NCBI GenBank assembly: GCA_037389465.1
Contig: JAZARR010000146.1
Coordinates: 7,463,501-7,527,500, forward strand
Origin: Baylisascaris procyonis
Lineage: Eukaryota; Nematoda; Chromadorea; Rhabditida; Ascarididae
Direction: 5' to 3'
DNA: 64,000 bases
The notes under the pieces are model-generated. The model had not been told where the DNA came from, ran no database searches, and was given only the letters and a program-made list of their open reading frames with translations. Shown one piece after another: positions 14,390-27,700 of the stretch (within the stretch, counting starts at the first letter, position 1; each line of letters starts with the position of its first letter). Position numbers and translations under genes: made by a program.

Positions 14390-14758
14390 CTCTTAAACCT
14401 TCCTCGAATCCTTCTCCGCGGAAGACTGCAGTAGTCACATGATTGCTCAAGAAGCCATGTTCACAAGAAATTTTCAATTATAGACCTATTTCCTTAAAGC
14501 CATCGGTGTGCACTGTCATGGAAGTGATCGTTCGGGATTCGCTTTTATAATTAGTTTATTCTCAACAATTTATTCGGCGCGAATCGGTTCGCTTTCTTAA
14601 ACTTAAAGTCAACAGTTTCTCAAATAATGATCGAACCCCTACTGATGTTGTATATGTCAACTAAGCCAAAGCATTTAATACTATCAAACATGAAGAACTC
14701 AGCTATCCTCTTATGGTATCTGGAGTAAGCTTCTATAATGGATTTGTTGTAAACTTTT
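14390..14758 (+). mobile_element. Decayed non-LTR retrotransposon (LINE) reverse transcriptase fragment
   Basis: One frame carries successive reverse-transcriptase landmarks of CR1/jockey-like LINEs: TAVVT then LLKKPCSQEIFNYRPISL (14413-14493), VCTVMEVIVRDSLL (about 14506-14547), and TPTDVVYVN, stop, AKAFNTIKHEELSY (14638-14706), matching the family pattern of a catalytic-region 'VYxDFxKAFDxxxHxxL'. In-frame stops at 14440, 14548 and 14662, and loss of the acidic residue in the VYVN motif, show that it is dead. Only the N-terminal half of the RT domain is present. The YxDD box is missing. Confidence 0.75.
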
Positions 14759-14797
14759 AAATTGAAGTGGGTGAATACCTCTATATCACCATAGTGA

Positions 14798-14799
<2 letters not shown>

Positions 14800-14843
<44 letters not shown>
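14800..14843. repeat. (TA)n microsatellite
   Basis: An almost pure TA tract of about 44 bp between the LINE relic and the 146-bp satellite. It directly abuts the first satellite unit. Confidence 0.95.
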
Positions 14844-17495
14844 GGCAGGGGTCGGACCTGAGTACTATATGACAGGTTCAGTTTAATTCAATACAACCCA
14901 GCCATGAGCCCAACTGGCTAAGCAATTTCGGAGGGCGTAGGAGAATTTATTTGAAATCGACCTCAGAATGCCATAAACCTTACAAAACTCGCCATTCCTG
15001 CAGGGGTCCGAACCTGGGTACTATTTCATGGATTCAATACAACCCATCCATGAGCCCCACTCACTAAGCAATTTCGGAGGGCGTAGGAGAATTTATTTGA
15101 AATCGACCTCAGAATGCCACAAACCTTACAAAACTCGCCATCTCTGCAAGGGTCCGAACCTGGGTACTATTTGATAGAGTCAATGCAACCCATCCATGAG
15201 CCCCACTTACTAAGCAATTTCGGAGGGCGTAGGAGAATTTATTTGAAATCGACCTCAGAATGCCACAAACCTTACAAAACTCGCCATCTCTGCAAGGGTC
15301 CGAACCTGGGTACTATTTGATAGATTCAATGCAACCCATCCATGAGCCCCACTTACTAAGCAATTTCGGAGGGCGTAGGAGAATTTATTTGAAATCGACC
15401 TCAGAATGCCACAAACCTTACAAAACTCGCCATCTCTGCAAGGGTCCGAACCTGGGTACTATTTGATAGAGTCAATGCAACCCATCCATGAGCCCCACTT
15501 ACTAAGCAATTTCGGAGGGCGTAGGAGAATTTATTTGAAATCGACCTCAGAATGCCACAAACCTTACAAAACTCGCCATCTCTGCAAGGGTCCGAACCTG
15601 GGTACTATTTGATAGAGTCAATGCAACCCATCCATGAGCCCCACTTACTAAGCAATTTCGGAGGGCGTAGGAGAATTTATTTGAAATCGACCTCAGAATG
15701 CCACAAACCTTACAAAACTCGCCATCTCTGCAAGGGTCCGAACCTGGGTACTATTTGATAGATTCAATGCAACCCATCCATGAGCCCCACTTACTAAGCA
15801 ATTTCGGAGGGCGTAGGAGAATTTATTTGAAATCGACCTCAGAATGCCACAAACCTTACAAAACTCGCCATCTCTGCAAGGGTCCGAACCTGGGTACTAT
15901 TTGATAGAGTCAATGCAACCCATCCATGAGCCCCACTTACTAAGCAATTTCGGAGGGCGTAGGAGAATTTATTTGAAATCGACCTCAGAATGCCACAAAC
16001 CTTACAAAACTCGCCATCTCTGCAAGGGTCCGAACCTGGGTACTATTTGATAGAGTCAATGCAACCCATCCATGAGCCCCACTTACTAAGCAATTTCGGA
16101 GGGCGTAGGAGAATTTATTTGAAATCGACCTCAGAATGCCACAAACCTTACAAAACTCGCCATCTCTGCAAGGGTCCGAACCTGGGTACTATTTGATAGA
16201 GTCAATGCAACCCATCCATGAGCCCCACTTACTAAGCAATTTCGGAGGGCGTAGGAGAATTTATTTGAAATCGACCTCAGAATGCCACAAACCTTACAAA
16301 ACTCGCCATCTCTGCAAGGGTCCGAACCTGGGTACTATTTGATAGAGTCAATGCAACCCATCCATGAGCCCCACTTACTAAGCAATTTCGGAGGGCGTAG
16401 GAGAATTTATTTGAAATCGACCTCAGAATGCCACAAACCTTACAAAACTCGCCATCTCTGCAAGGGTCCGAACCTGGGTACTATTTGATAGATTCAATGC
16501 AACCCATCCATGAGCCCCACTTACTAAGCAATTTCGGAGGGCGTAGGAGAATTTATTTGAAATCGACCTCAGAATGCCACAAACCTTACAAAACTCGCCA
16601 TCTCTGCAAGGGTCCGAACCTGGGTACTATTTGATAGAGTCAATGCAACCCATCCATGAGCCCCACTTACTAAGCAATTTCGGAGGGCGTAGGAGAATTT
16701 ATTTGAAATCGACCTCAGAATGCCACAAACCTTACAAAACTCGCCATCTCTGCAAGGGTCCGAACCTGGGTACTATTTGATAGAGTCAATGCAACCCATC
16801 CATGAGCCCCACTTACTAAGCAATTTCGGAGGGCGTAGGAGAATTTATTTGAAATCGACCTCAGAATGCCACAAACCTTACAAAACTCGCCATCTCTGCA
16901 AGGGTCCGAACCTGGGTACTATTTGATAGAGTCAATGCAACCCATCCATGAGCCCCACTTACTAAGCAATTTCGGAGGGCGTAGGAGAATTTATTTGAAA
17001 TCGACCTCAGAATGCCACAAACCTTACAAAACTCGCCATCTCTGCAAGGGTCCGAACCTGGGTACTATTTGATAGATTCAATGCAACCCATCCATGAGCC
17101 CCACTTACTAAGCAATTTCGGAGGGCGTAGGAGAATTTATTTGAAATCGACCTCAGAATGCCACAAACCTTACAAAACTCGCCATCTCTGCAAGGGTCCG
17201 AACCTGGGTACTATTTCATAGATTCAATACAACCCATCCATGAGCCCCACTCACTAAGCAATTTCGGAGGGCGTAGGAGAATTTATTTGAAATCGACCTC
17301 AGAATGCCACAAACCTTACAAAACTCGCCATCTCTGCAAGGGTCCGAACCTGGGTACTATTTGATAGATTCAATGCAACCCATCCATGAGCCCCACTTAC
17401 TAAGCAATTTCGGAGGGCGTAGGAGAATTTATTTGAAATCGACCTCAGAATGCCACAAACCTTACAAAACTCGCCGTTCCTGCAGGGGTCCGAAC
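14844..17495 (-). repeat. Satellite array of about eighteen 146-bp units with a B-box-like motif
   Basis: A fixed anchor (CAGAATGCCA) recurs every 146 bp from 14966 to about 17448, giving about 18 units. Internal units are nearly identical. The leftmost units (14844-15060) and the unit at about 17212-17250 are more diverged. Each unit contains, on the minus strand, GGTTCGGACCC, which resembles the RNA polymerase III B box and a tRNA T-arm. The length is not a multiple of three, so the overlapping 68-codon open frames are by-products, not a repeated protein. The right end joins a tRNA-like head, hence the minus-strand orientation. Confidence 0.95.
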
Positions 17496-17553
17496 ATGCG
17501 ACGCCTCCACTATAAGTCGGACGCGTTAACCGCTACCCCACACACGCGCGCAC
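17482..17553 (-). pseudogene. tRNA-like head (tRNA-derived) at the satellite's end
   Basis: On the minus strand the sequence reads as a tRNA body: an A-box/D-arm-like GGGTAGCGGTTAACGCG, then CCGAC, a seven-base loop TTATAGT (ATA at anticodon position), and GTTCGGACCC as T-arm/B box. The anticodon stem has two mismatches and the T-stem is poor, so it is not a working tRNA. It resembles the head of a tRNA-derived SINE whose body is the 146-bp repeat. Confidence 0.5.
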
Positions 17554-17579
17554 CGTTCTGCTGTTTGTGCATATGAATA

Positions 17580-20500
17580 GCTAAAGGTTGAAGAGTCTGT
17601 ACTACACGTTGCATTATCGGGAACATAAGGCTGCTTTTGTTCCTTTAGTACCCTTTTTTGGCCAAAGACTTTGAAGATCATACTACGGCCTTACTTCACT
17701 TTCCGTTGGTTACATTTGTGATGATTAGTGGATAGTATGCCCTTTATGAAATGTAAGAACTGTTTTGTGATATTAGTATGGTTATGTCTATATTTCTATT
17801 TATGACTGCGCTATTATATTTCTCAAGGATAGTTTTATAAATCGGCTTTTGTCATCCTCTTTTTATTGCTTATAGGTAATGCCGTACTGTATTGCTAGCC
17901 TTCGACTATCTTTCTTGTATTCCGCGGTGCCTCCCTTCGCGATCGGCAAATCGTGCTTATAGCCTCTGAGATAACTTACTTTTGACGACGCGTTTATGAT
18001 CCTAATGATCCCTCCCGCCTCCCCCATTTGCTGACTTTTGATGTTTCTATAGATGTTCCTCGTCGAATTTTATAGCTAAGTAGCGGCGCAGTGTTTCGAG
18101 GGTACCATTTTATGCCTTTTTTTTAAGTCTCCGAAGCGCACTGTGATATCTCATGCCCAATTTTTTAATTCTTTATATTTTGGTAAGAATCTTCGCATTA
18201 AAAGAGGAAGATCGAGCGGAAAAAATACTGAAGGCGATAGAAGCTACAAAAATAAGCCTTTAGAATGAAATGTGATGAATAATGTAACATCGATATGAGC
18301 CAACAATCATTGGCCAACATCCTCCATTGATATCATAAAGAACGTAGAATGCGCATAGCTCTTTCACTTCTATTAGCACTTCTATAGTTAAAAGTATACA
18401 ACAGTTCGAATTTTCTTGCAACGCTAATCGAAAGTGAACAAAAAAAGAAACGAAATCTTTAGTCCATGCAGCAGAATACAGGCCCTATCAACAATGTGGT
18501 CATACCTGGTAATAACAATATCTCTGAGAATTACTTCCTTATAATTAAGTTCTCAGAGCATAATAATGTAATATGCAAAAAGAGCGCTGATATGCAAAAT
18601 GACTGAATATATTGCAATTATTTATCAGATTTTTCAAAGTTCATTCAAAGCTGATCACATGTGAACAATCTTCAAAATTTCCATAGAAATTCTTTCGACT
18701 GTTTTAATTATATTAGATGTTATAAAGAAAAGAATAAGGTTTTTCTCCGGCGGTATTCAAATTTATCTTCTCCAGTAAGTTGAAAGATAAAACGTCCTTA
18801 TCACTCAGTATCGCCCCTTCCCCTCCATGCCCTAACAAATAATCTCTCTTAAACTCTCTACATCAAAGGGAAGTGTCGCTGTTGATTATTATCAACTTTA
18901 ATTTTAAATGGCTATCATCATCTTTATTAACGAGTGATCTAATATGATTAAATCAGTTTTGTGATTGCACTAATCGTGGTGTTATTCATTTTATGTAACA
19001 AGTTCTGTCTATACCTGTGTTGATCTTGATGTGGTATATCCCTCCATCTCCCCATGTTTTCGGGGCCGTAGCCAAAGAAGGAAATAGGCAGTGGTGTTGC
19101 TTACTAATCCATGCGTATTACTCATCGATGTGTTGTTTTTCTTTCTCGTAGTAAACGAGCTTCACTACTCCGCCAACTCCCTCACACATCAGAACGGTCA
19201 CAATCTCGATCCTTGAAAATGCTAAGCACATAAGTAGTGCCTGTGTATGCAAAATAAAACGAATAATTTCATTGAACGAACTTAGATTAAGGCTAAAAAA
19301 ACGTTCACTTTGTTTTAGGCGAACGGGCCAATAATAACAACGTCAGCAATGCTCGAATGTCATATAAATAACATATCTCGACGCTTCACAACAAATTCCA
19401 ATCTTCTTTCACAAGAATTGAAACGCTTTAAACATAGACAATTTGAAAAAAAAAACAAACAAAACGAGCGGAAATTCGAATATTGCTGTCGACCTATGAA
19501 GTCCGACAGCAAACGTTTACAAATAGACTGAAGCAGCGAAAACAGCTTTCATTTGGCAGCGAAATAATCGTATTTACGCATATTGTATGGGTAAATTTGA
19601 TGGGCGATCATATGCATCACAAACTGCATACCTACGCCATAAAAGTCATGGTTCCTGCAGATAGACGGAAATAAAGCACTGCACATCCCTTTAGATCGTC
19701 AATACACCAAATTGTGTTTCCTCGTTAAGCTGCCAAATAAAAACATGACACAGTTATTAGATAGGCTCAACAATCACCGCACTTCATAAATGATTGCCTC
19801 CTCAGCTTAAGCCATCAACTCCTAATCATATTTACCCATACTACGTGGCGTTCATCACAGATTACACAACAAGCAGCTGTCACCAACGAAGGCACCTATT
19901 CCTCTGAGATAACTTACAACCTGTAACACAACGCCTAGGTACTAGCCATCTAGGGGGAAACAGGCATGCGACTAATTTCTGACCCAATTTCACCTATACG
20001 CTACAGCCAGGCGTTGGGGACTATTCGCGGTGACGACAGGTGTCACAGAAGCGATGAAGGGAGGATGACGGGGGCAGAAGAGAGGAATAGGTGGCCTTCG
20101 CGTTGGCGTAGACACTATACGGTGGATATCTGCGCAGATGTCGTGCAACTATCGTCCATTGCCCTCTGCGATCACATTAACGCCAGTTCTTGTTTGCGAT
20201 CAGTTCTTTCATAAGCATGAAATGTTCAGCACTCTTTCGTTTTAGGGCATTTATAGTTAGTTCCCAGTCGCAAAATTACATTTTCAGCTCAAGTGCAACA
20301 CATTTAGCGGTCGATTCCCTTCTCCCTCCCTCCCCATTACCCCCTTCCCTCCTCCACTTTCTTTAAAACAACTGCGCCTAAAACATCTATAAATGAGCAA
20401 CACCATACAATTTTTCGAGTAAAAGAAATTGAAAAGTTTATGAATGTGAAAGATAAAAAAAAAGACAACGTTTAAAGAGCGACAATAACAGTGGTGAAAA

Positions 20501-21590
20501 AAAAACAAAAACAAAAACCAAACATATTAAAAATGTTTGAGAATATTAACGGCTAAATTACAGGTCAATTTTTATGCTATCAAATTCTAACAACATAGAA
20601 TTTTTATTTTGAATCGCACTAATTGCTTCACTTCGATATCGGTTAAGTCCGATCCTTATGAGAATCGACTCCCGATTTAATCCGACCTATCTCTTTCTAA
20701 ACTAAAGTAATCTGACTATAAAAAGTAATACTTTAAAAGACTTAAAAACGATCATATTACATATATAACGGCATAATACATATATAAATACATATGAAAT
20801 ATTTCGAAATATATTAATCTCTGTTTATAAACGATAACCGAATCAAACCTATCACCATTTCCCATTTAACACAATAATAAACTTGAAAGAAAAAAAAAAT
20901 TCTTTTTTTTAAATTACGAGAGGAGAAATTTTTTTGTCAATTTTTATAATAATTGCAATAGCGGAAATTAAATTGCAAGCAAAAATTTGCATAATTGCAA
21001 ACAAAAATTTGCAAAAGTTCGAGACGTCATCAAATTTTTTGACAAAATAACAATTCTAAACTTACTTACTCGTAATTATAAAAAAAAAAATATCGTGAAA
21101 GGCGAACTGTTGCAAAATTTTTATCGACCAAACTTTTTAACATTTCAAATAACGGATCTTATAATTTGTTTCTTTTTAGATAATTAAAATATATGAATCT
21201 TTTATGAAAAATCAAACAATCATTTATATTACATCTTATATAGCTTCGTGAAAAGAAAAATCTTTTAAAAATGAGAACAACATTAAACGCACCGTTGTGA
21301 GGGTTTTATATGCGGTTGCAAAAAAAAAAGTTCCATTCATCAAAATTATCAAATCTTTTTTTTTTCTTTTTACGATGCGAAATTTTCCCTTCCATAAAAC
21401 GATAGAAATCGAAAAATTCTCTAAATAATTCATATTCTCATCCAGTAGATCAAACGTGCAAAAAAAAATGTTGAATTAGATCATCGAATGTAACAACAAA
21501 CAATATACTAGAAAAATTCTTTCAATGCTAATTTTTATTTTTCAAATATTTTCACTTCGATAATCACTGATAATCTCATAGTATTTGAAT
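17580..21590. other. Gene-free stretch between satellite and sec24 3' end
   Basis: No open frame here shows a domain or linked splice sites. A GC-richer patch at 19930-20200 has an 82-codon frame without recognisable content, and a C-rich tract lies at 20320-20352. The part nearest 21590 is presumably sec24 downstream sequence. Confidence 0.55.
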
Positions 21591-21596
21591 TTTATT
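21591..21596 (-). terminator. Candidate poly(A) signal of sec24
   Basis: AATAAA on the minus strand, about 146 nt past the sec24 stop codon at 21742. It is the first canonical hexamer downstream in an AT-rich flank, so chance occurrence is possible. Confidence 0.4.
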
Positions 21597-21741
21597 ATCA
21601 AAAATTGCTAGCCGACGAAAGGTGACTAATAATTTTCTCGAGTAAATAAAAACAATCACCTAGGCCTCTTTTTGAAATAAATCCACTGAAATAATGACCA
21701 CACAACCGGAACAACTTGTAATCGTTTTTTTTTTCTGCAAT

Positions 21742-24700
21742 TTACCGTTGCATTTCTTCTCGTACATGATGTAAGAATTCGATATAGCTATGCGATGATT
21801 CAGTACGATCATCCACTAGACGTCGTGTGAACAATTCGCGCATAGGACCATCCTCTCTACAAAAAAACATTTCCCCTCCTCTAGTTCATCAAGCTAGCCA
21901 GTTGTGAGCCAAAAAAATGGCCTTAGGAAACGATTGAGGAGCCTTATTTGTTGCAGCAAGAAACGTAGCTAACAAAATAGTGCTCAGATTATCCTTGCAA
22001 GAATTTTATTTTTATAATTGATCTGATGATCATGAAAAGGCCTTCTAGGCATTGAAAAAAAGAGGGATGGAAAGGAAGAAGGGAAGGAAGAGTAAGGTGT
22101 CATATTTGCATACGATCCCTTCATGAAGCCGCTTCTCTCGCCACTTTCATCGAAATCATAATCAAATAAGTTCATTTGGCTCTTCCCCGAGTTAGCAGAA
22201 TAATTCCTAGGGAACGTACAAATTTGGTTATACTAGCTGATTTCTATAGGGGATTTTTTTTTTTGTTTTGTGAAGCAGCCAAAGATACAACACTGATCTC
22301 GTCTTAAATTGTACCATTCTTTTTTAGTGAATTTTGAGGCGAAGTGGATTTAAGGCAAATTTTATAAATTGCCGTATTGCAAGTGATAACAAAATAAAAA
22401 ATTATTTAATTAACATACCTTATCACAATCACAGGAGCAAATTGCGTGCGTTCAATGAATAACCTGCGCATGAAGGCTTGTACTTTCTCGGAAAGAGGAT
22501 TTTCCATTGCATCCAAGCCCTTCTGAAATATACCCTTATTGAAGGCTTCTCTAAAGGACAAAAGAAACTGAAAAAAACAAAAATGGACAAACGGAAGAAT
22601 GCATCTGAGTCCTTTCAGTATGTAGGGCAGGATTTCACATCCAGAAAATACTGGAAACTAATAAAGGATCGATTGTCGCCAGAAGAGATCATTCGCGACT
22701 TTGCTTCATTTCACTAGACAAATAAAAGTGGTAGAGATGAAAACAGGAAAGAATCAATGATGAAGATAGATCAGATGAGCAACACTTTTACAGCACTAAG
22801 ATTTCCATTCCGAACTAGCTTCCACTTATGGAGTCCCATCATAGACCCATCAGAGAAAACCAAGAAAGAAAACTGAAACAGCGCTTCAATTCTGCGCTGA
22901 AACGTAGTCATACCCTTGTCTTTTTTTTCGTTTTCCGGCGCTTTTGATAGGCCTCATTTTAGGTTTTTTTAAATCAGCATTGCGACATAGATCTATTTTG
23001 GGCATATATTCTTCTCGATACGTTCGTTAGGTTGTCCTATCCATCTTCATCTACCTATACTTTGTCGTTATTGGAACTGTTTCGGTGCAAAATTCAAAAA
23101 CTGTCACAAGAAACGAACATCTTCATCGATTTTCGTGAAATGATCGACGCCGAATAAATCGTTTATGATAGCTGGATGGACGCCTGCCATTACATAGATG
23201 TATACATAGGAACCCGTGTCCATTAAATAAACTCCGTCTCGGTCGATGACTTCATAGCTTAGATGCAATCTTGATAGGTCTTCTTTACCCTGCAACTGCA
23301 AAACACTGACACCGCATAAACTTCGGCCTCCTCACTCTTCCCCGAATGTGCTCCGTGATCACTCTTTCTTAAGCAGATAGTGATTATTGAAATAGGTACA
23401 AATTACAGACGAATGAGACAGTGCACAAACAGATTAAACTCTGAAGGACCTAAACTTCACATTGTTCGCTAAGATCAAAAAGGTCAGCCACTGCTACGTA
23501 TCGTCAGGATCAAACTTGAGCGTGTTTCATTTACATATGTTTCACTGTCGAGATACAATCCAACAACACTGTGCATCGAACAATCCCTACTGAATATCAT
23601 TTGAAATCTTGTTGGTGGGTTTTTCTCGAACTCTCAGGGATGGTTGTCGGGCAACTTCTGGATCATCTAAGAAAGATGCCTAGGGAAGTTTTTACTAGAC
23701 AGTGGTTTTCGTATAAAGGGAGTGAACAATCCCATAAGAAATTCCACAGCGATAATGAGGAACAACTCTTAAAGAAAGCAAGATGGTGAAAAATATACCT
23801 CGAGAAGACCGTTGAGCTTGTAGAGTGCTGGATATAGCTCCAACTCGATTATTTCTAACGCAGCTGTTTTGAATAATAGTAGAGCCGCCACGCGCTCGTC
23901 CAGTTTTACGGAACGACCGGCAGAGAATGCACACTGAAAACGTTGTACGAAATAAGCAAGCATTGCTAAAGTAAGTAAAACATCATCCTTGAGGCAATCG
24001 TTCATAAAATAAAATCCAAGAATCTTATGTAGAATTTTAGAATCATCCGATGAAATCGTCACAATAAACGCAACGAAATCCCTGCTCATATACTTTTTTC
24101 AACCTCCATCTCTACTAAAATTCATCAAAGAACACTAAATTGTGCAAGTGAAGAGTTATCAATTTCGAAAGACGTATGAGCTGCGCAGTTTATATACGCA
24201 TAAAAAGTGCCCAAAAACTTGACAGGTTTTTATGCCTTGAGGCATATGTATGTAACGATCATCAGCCATCAAGATGACTTCTATATATCAGCGCCATTCG
24301 AAATGATTCATTATTAGATCAATGTTTTCTTGAAATTTGATTATACTATTTGAAGAGAAGAGAAAAATTTTGTTATGATTTCGAACGTGAGTAGACAGAT
24401 TTGATTTGAAAAACACTGTGCAACGACGATTCGACAACATAGTTCTACAACACTTGCAGGCGCTTTTCAGTCCTCAAACAATTCACCGAACACTAGCATT
24501 TCCTCATCAGACATTTTATCCTTAAGGAAAAAAAGGTAAACGAATTCGCCGATCGCTAAAACCTGCAAAGCGTTCAGCTTCTGTCATGAAATTCTAATCT
24601 TTAAGTTAAGATCATAGAAATTAGTCGGATTTCTGTAGAATCTAATGCAACAATAAGAAAAAGAAAAGAGTTCGTGACAATAAAGACATGAGCTCGAATT

Positions 24701-27700
24701 GCTGCAAGCATTAGCGAAATCAGCTTTACTATCTCATACACTCTATGCTAGAAACACTTATGTAACATATTTACATGCTTCAACATTCCAAGCACATAGA
24801 CAGGAAAGAGTCGCATAGAAGCGTTGGGCGAGAGTAGTGAAGAAGTACGACCCTGATGACCAAGGGCCATATTGAAAGCACCAAATGCGTCGATCACCGC
24901 ATTGACCATCGCCTCACGTGAATCCGCCAAACTACCGCCTCCCATCGAACGTTCAACCGCTTAAACAGATCACTTAATAAAAAGCAACCTTTCCGTGTGT
25001 AGATTCGGCTAATCAGCCACAAAAGTTAAGTTGCCACTTCCAATAAAATCTTGATATGCGCATTTCGAAATAGATATCAACAGGCAAATACAGCTTGATC
25101 CAACGTTGCGATGGGCATCATTTCTACATATCGATGCATTTGTTCATTCGACCGAGTCATTTGCAGATATGTTTAAAAATAAAATATCCCTCGTAACATA
25201 AAATTCGTGAAAAAGGTAGTACAAGTATCAAGTGGCAAGAAGCAGCCAAAACAATGAGCCCAGGACCTCTCTCCCGTAATGAAAGCGGATGAAGTCTGAT
25301 CGCCTTTCACTTCGCCCAAGAAATGCAACTTTACATAGATTCTATAAAGCGACACAATATAAATAAATTCTTTACGAAAAAATGAACGTAAACAATGCAA
25401 ACAAACTACAAACAAGCTATACCAAGCAAACGCACCCATTTTCGAAAGCAACGAAACAGCACATTTGACGTCGAAATGACTGCAAACGGTCGATAAATCC
25501 TTCGTAACTGGTAAACATAGTGTATGAACACGAATTCTACGATCGCCTAAAACAAACTGTTTCAAATATATGTTAAGAGAATCGAAAATATGCAACACAA
25601 TTGTGCTGCATCAAACTCTAGCCAACACATCATCGATGAAAATCTAATGCATTAGCTGTTGTGAAAAATACAGCATGCAAGTGCGCAACTTTGTCTTTAA
25701 TGCACCCTCTAGACACACGATGATGCTACTCTCAGCGACCACTGTATACTTTACATTCCATTACTTCCGAAAATATCATATGTATAATGGATATGACCAA
25801 TTCCTTTGCACGCACTATTAGGATTTATAGGCCAAGGTTAATCCACCTGGATCTCACAAGACAAACACTATGGCCAATCTAAGGTGGGGGGGGGGGGGGG
25901 ATTTATTAGACGGCTGTTTATCACTGGTACTGTTCCACTGATTTTCAACGATAACTGCGTTCACATTTTCCAATCAGTAATACTTAGCACTGAGTACACA
26001 GTTATCTGACCGCTCATTAACCAAAGACGCAAGAAGTGTTGCAAATGACCTTTACTGGAAGTGTACAGAAGAGCTGCTTGAAAACAGACTGAATTCAGTC
26101 CTGTGAGATTCTCCTCCATTTGAACTTGTACGCCGAATGCCGAATCTGGATTCACATTCGCCATTGCCAACAGATCCGTAGAGCGCACAAAAAAGTTGCC
26201 ATAGAATGTATGCAGCGTAAGCCCTAAATTTATTGAATGCTTCCGATGGCGATACGTTAAAAAAAATATAAGCATGCAAATGCATCATACTTTGAAGCGC
26301 AGGTTTGAAATGAAGACACTATAGCTCAAAAGGTACCCCTTTCGACCCGTAAAATAATATAATCTGCTATTATATTTTCCCTTCTCCAGCACTTTCCTAT
26401 CCCCTCCTTCCTTCCCCGTCAGACTACTACTTCCTCCCTATCCTTATCTGTGACATATGGAAACCTTTTGCCTCAAATCCTCTTGATCCGTGAAGAAACA
26501 ATACTACAATCATTAACATCCTATGCAGTTGACACTATTACCTCTCATTTACAGCAGTCATCCCTCCACCCCAACTGAACAGAAAATCGAGAAAAGGATG
26601 GCTCAACAAATCAAGAAATAAATAAAATGAACCTCTGGTGCAACGTATCCTTAAGACGGCTTCAAATCCAATTTTTCGTGTTAGATACCTACTGAGCTGC
26701 TTTTGGAATCGTTTCACTTGTACCTCATTACGAGTGATATGATAGCCGGAATAATGAAGCACGCAACCACTGCTGAATTTTGCAACCTCTGCTGAAAAAA
26801 AATAGAAGGAAAAATATATGCAATTAAATACTACGTATGAATTGATCAATTTCTATTAAGATTTTATATATTTGAAAAATAAAAACAATTAAATAGAAAA
26901 TCGATAATATATCAATCAATATGCAGCGGGTTTCGGAGTCTTAATAAACAATTAAGGGTAGAACTCCGCCAATCATAAGTGCTTGAGTAGGGTATATTAA
27001 GGGAAAATTTGAAAAACTGACATAAGGTAGCAAGATCAGCGTATTGCGTGTTGAGCAAGAATAAATCGATTGCCACTTGATGACCCGTACATTCCAATGC
27101 AAAACTCTTGTAGAAATCAGTAGCAGGACCAAGATTTTGCACATCCTATAAGTTAGTTTAATTAATCAATGGCTAAATATAACGAATGAGCAAATTCAGA
27201 GTTAAAACTTACAAGCGATGATTGTGATCAGGTAATCAACGCCTCATAAGGAGTGAAATACCTAGAATCCATTGATATATTGATCTAATGATTCAAGAAA
27301 AGTTTAAAGTTTGAGGTTTCCGGCTCAAAATTGTAAACCTTAGCTTTTCAGCCACAATATCTAATGATACACGATGAGACGGCATTAATCCGGGTCTATG
27401 CTAACCGCGCACAACTTCGACCGCAACCTCGAACATATGTAAGTTGGCTCTTTATTACTTTTCCAGCACTAGCAACCTCAGAACATAAAAACAGTAGAAA
27501 TGTGTGCATTCGAAGATAGATAACAAAAAACAACCCCACAAATGCAATACACCATTCACATACATCACGAGTAATAACAATGCCACTATCATTTACGTCG
27601 GCAATAATTTTCAGCAATTCTACTAGCTAAATTGTCCTTATTTTCGAATAACTTCAGAACACAGAAGAACCGTAGTGGGCCTCCAATTGGAACAATACTT

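Noticed and set aside
15060..17460. CRISPR-like array
   Set aside because: The units are contiguous and near-identical with no variable spacers, in a eukaryotic genome.
15114..17576. Sixteen near-identical 68-codon open frames
   Set aside because: They are by-products of the 146-bp satellite. The unit is not a multiple of three, so each frame runs into the next unit out of phase. There is no start context or domain.
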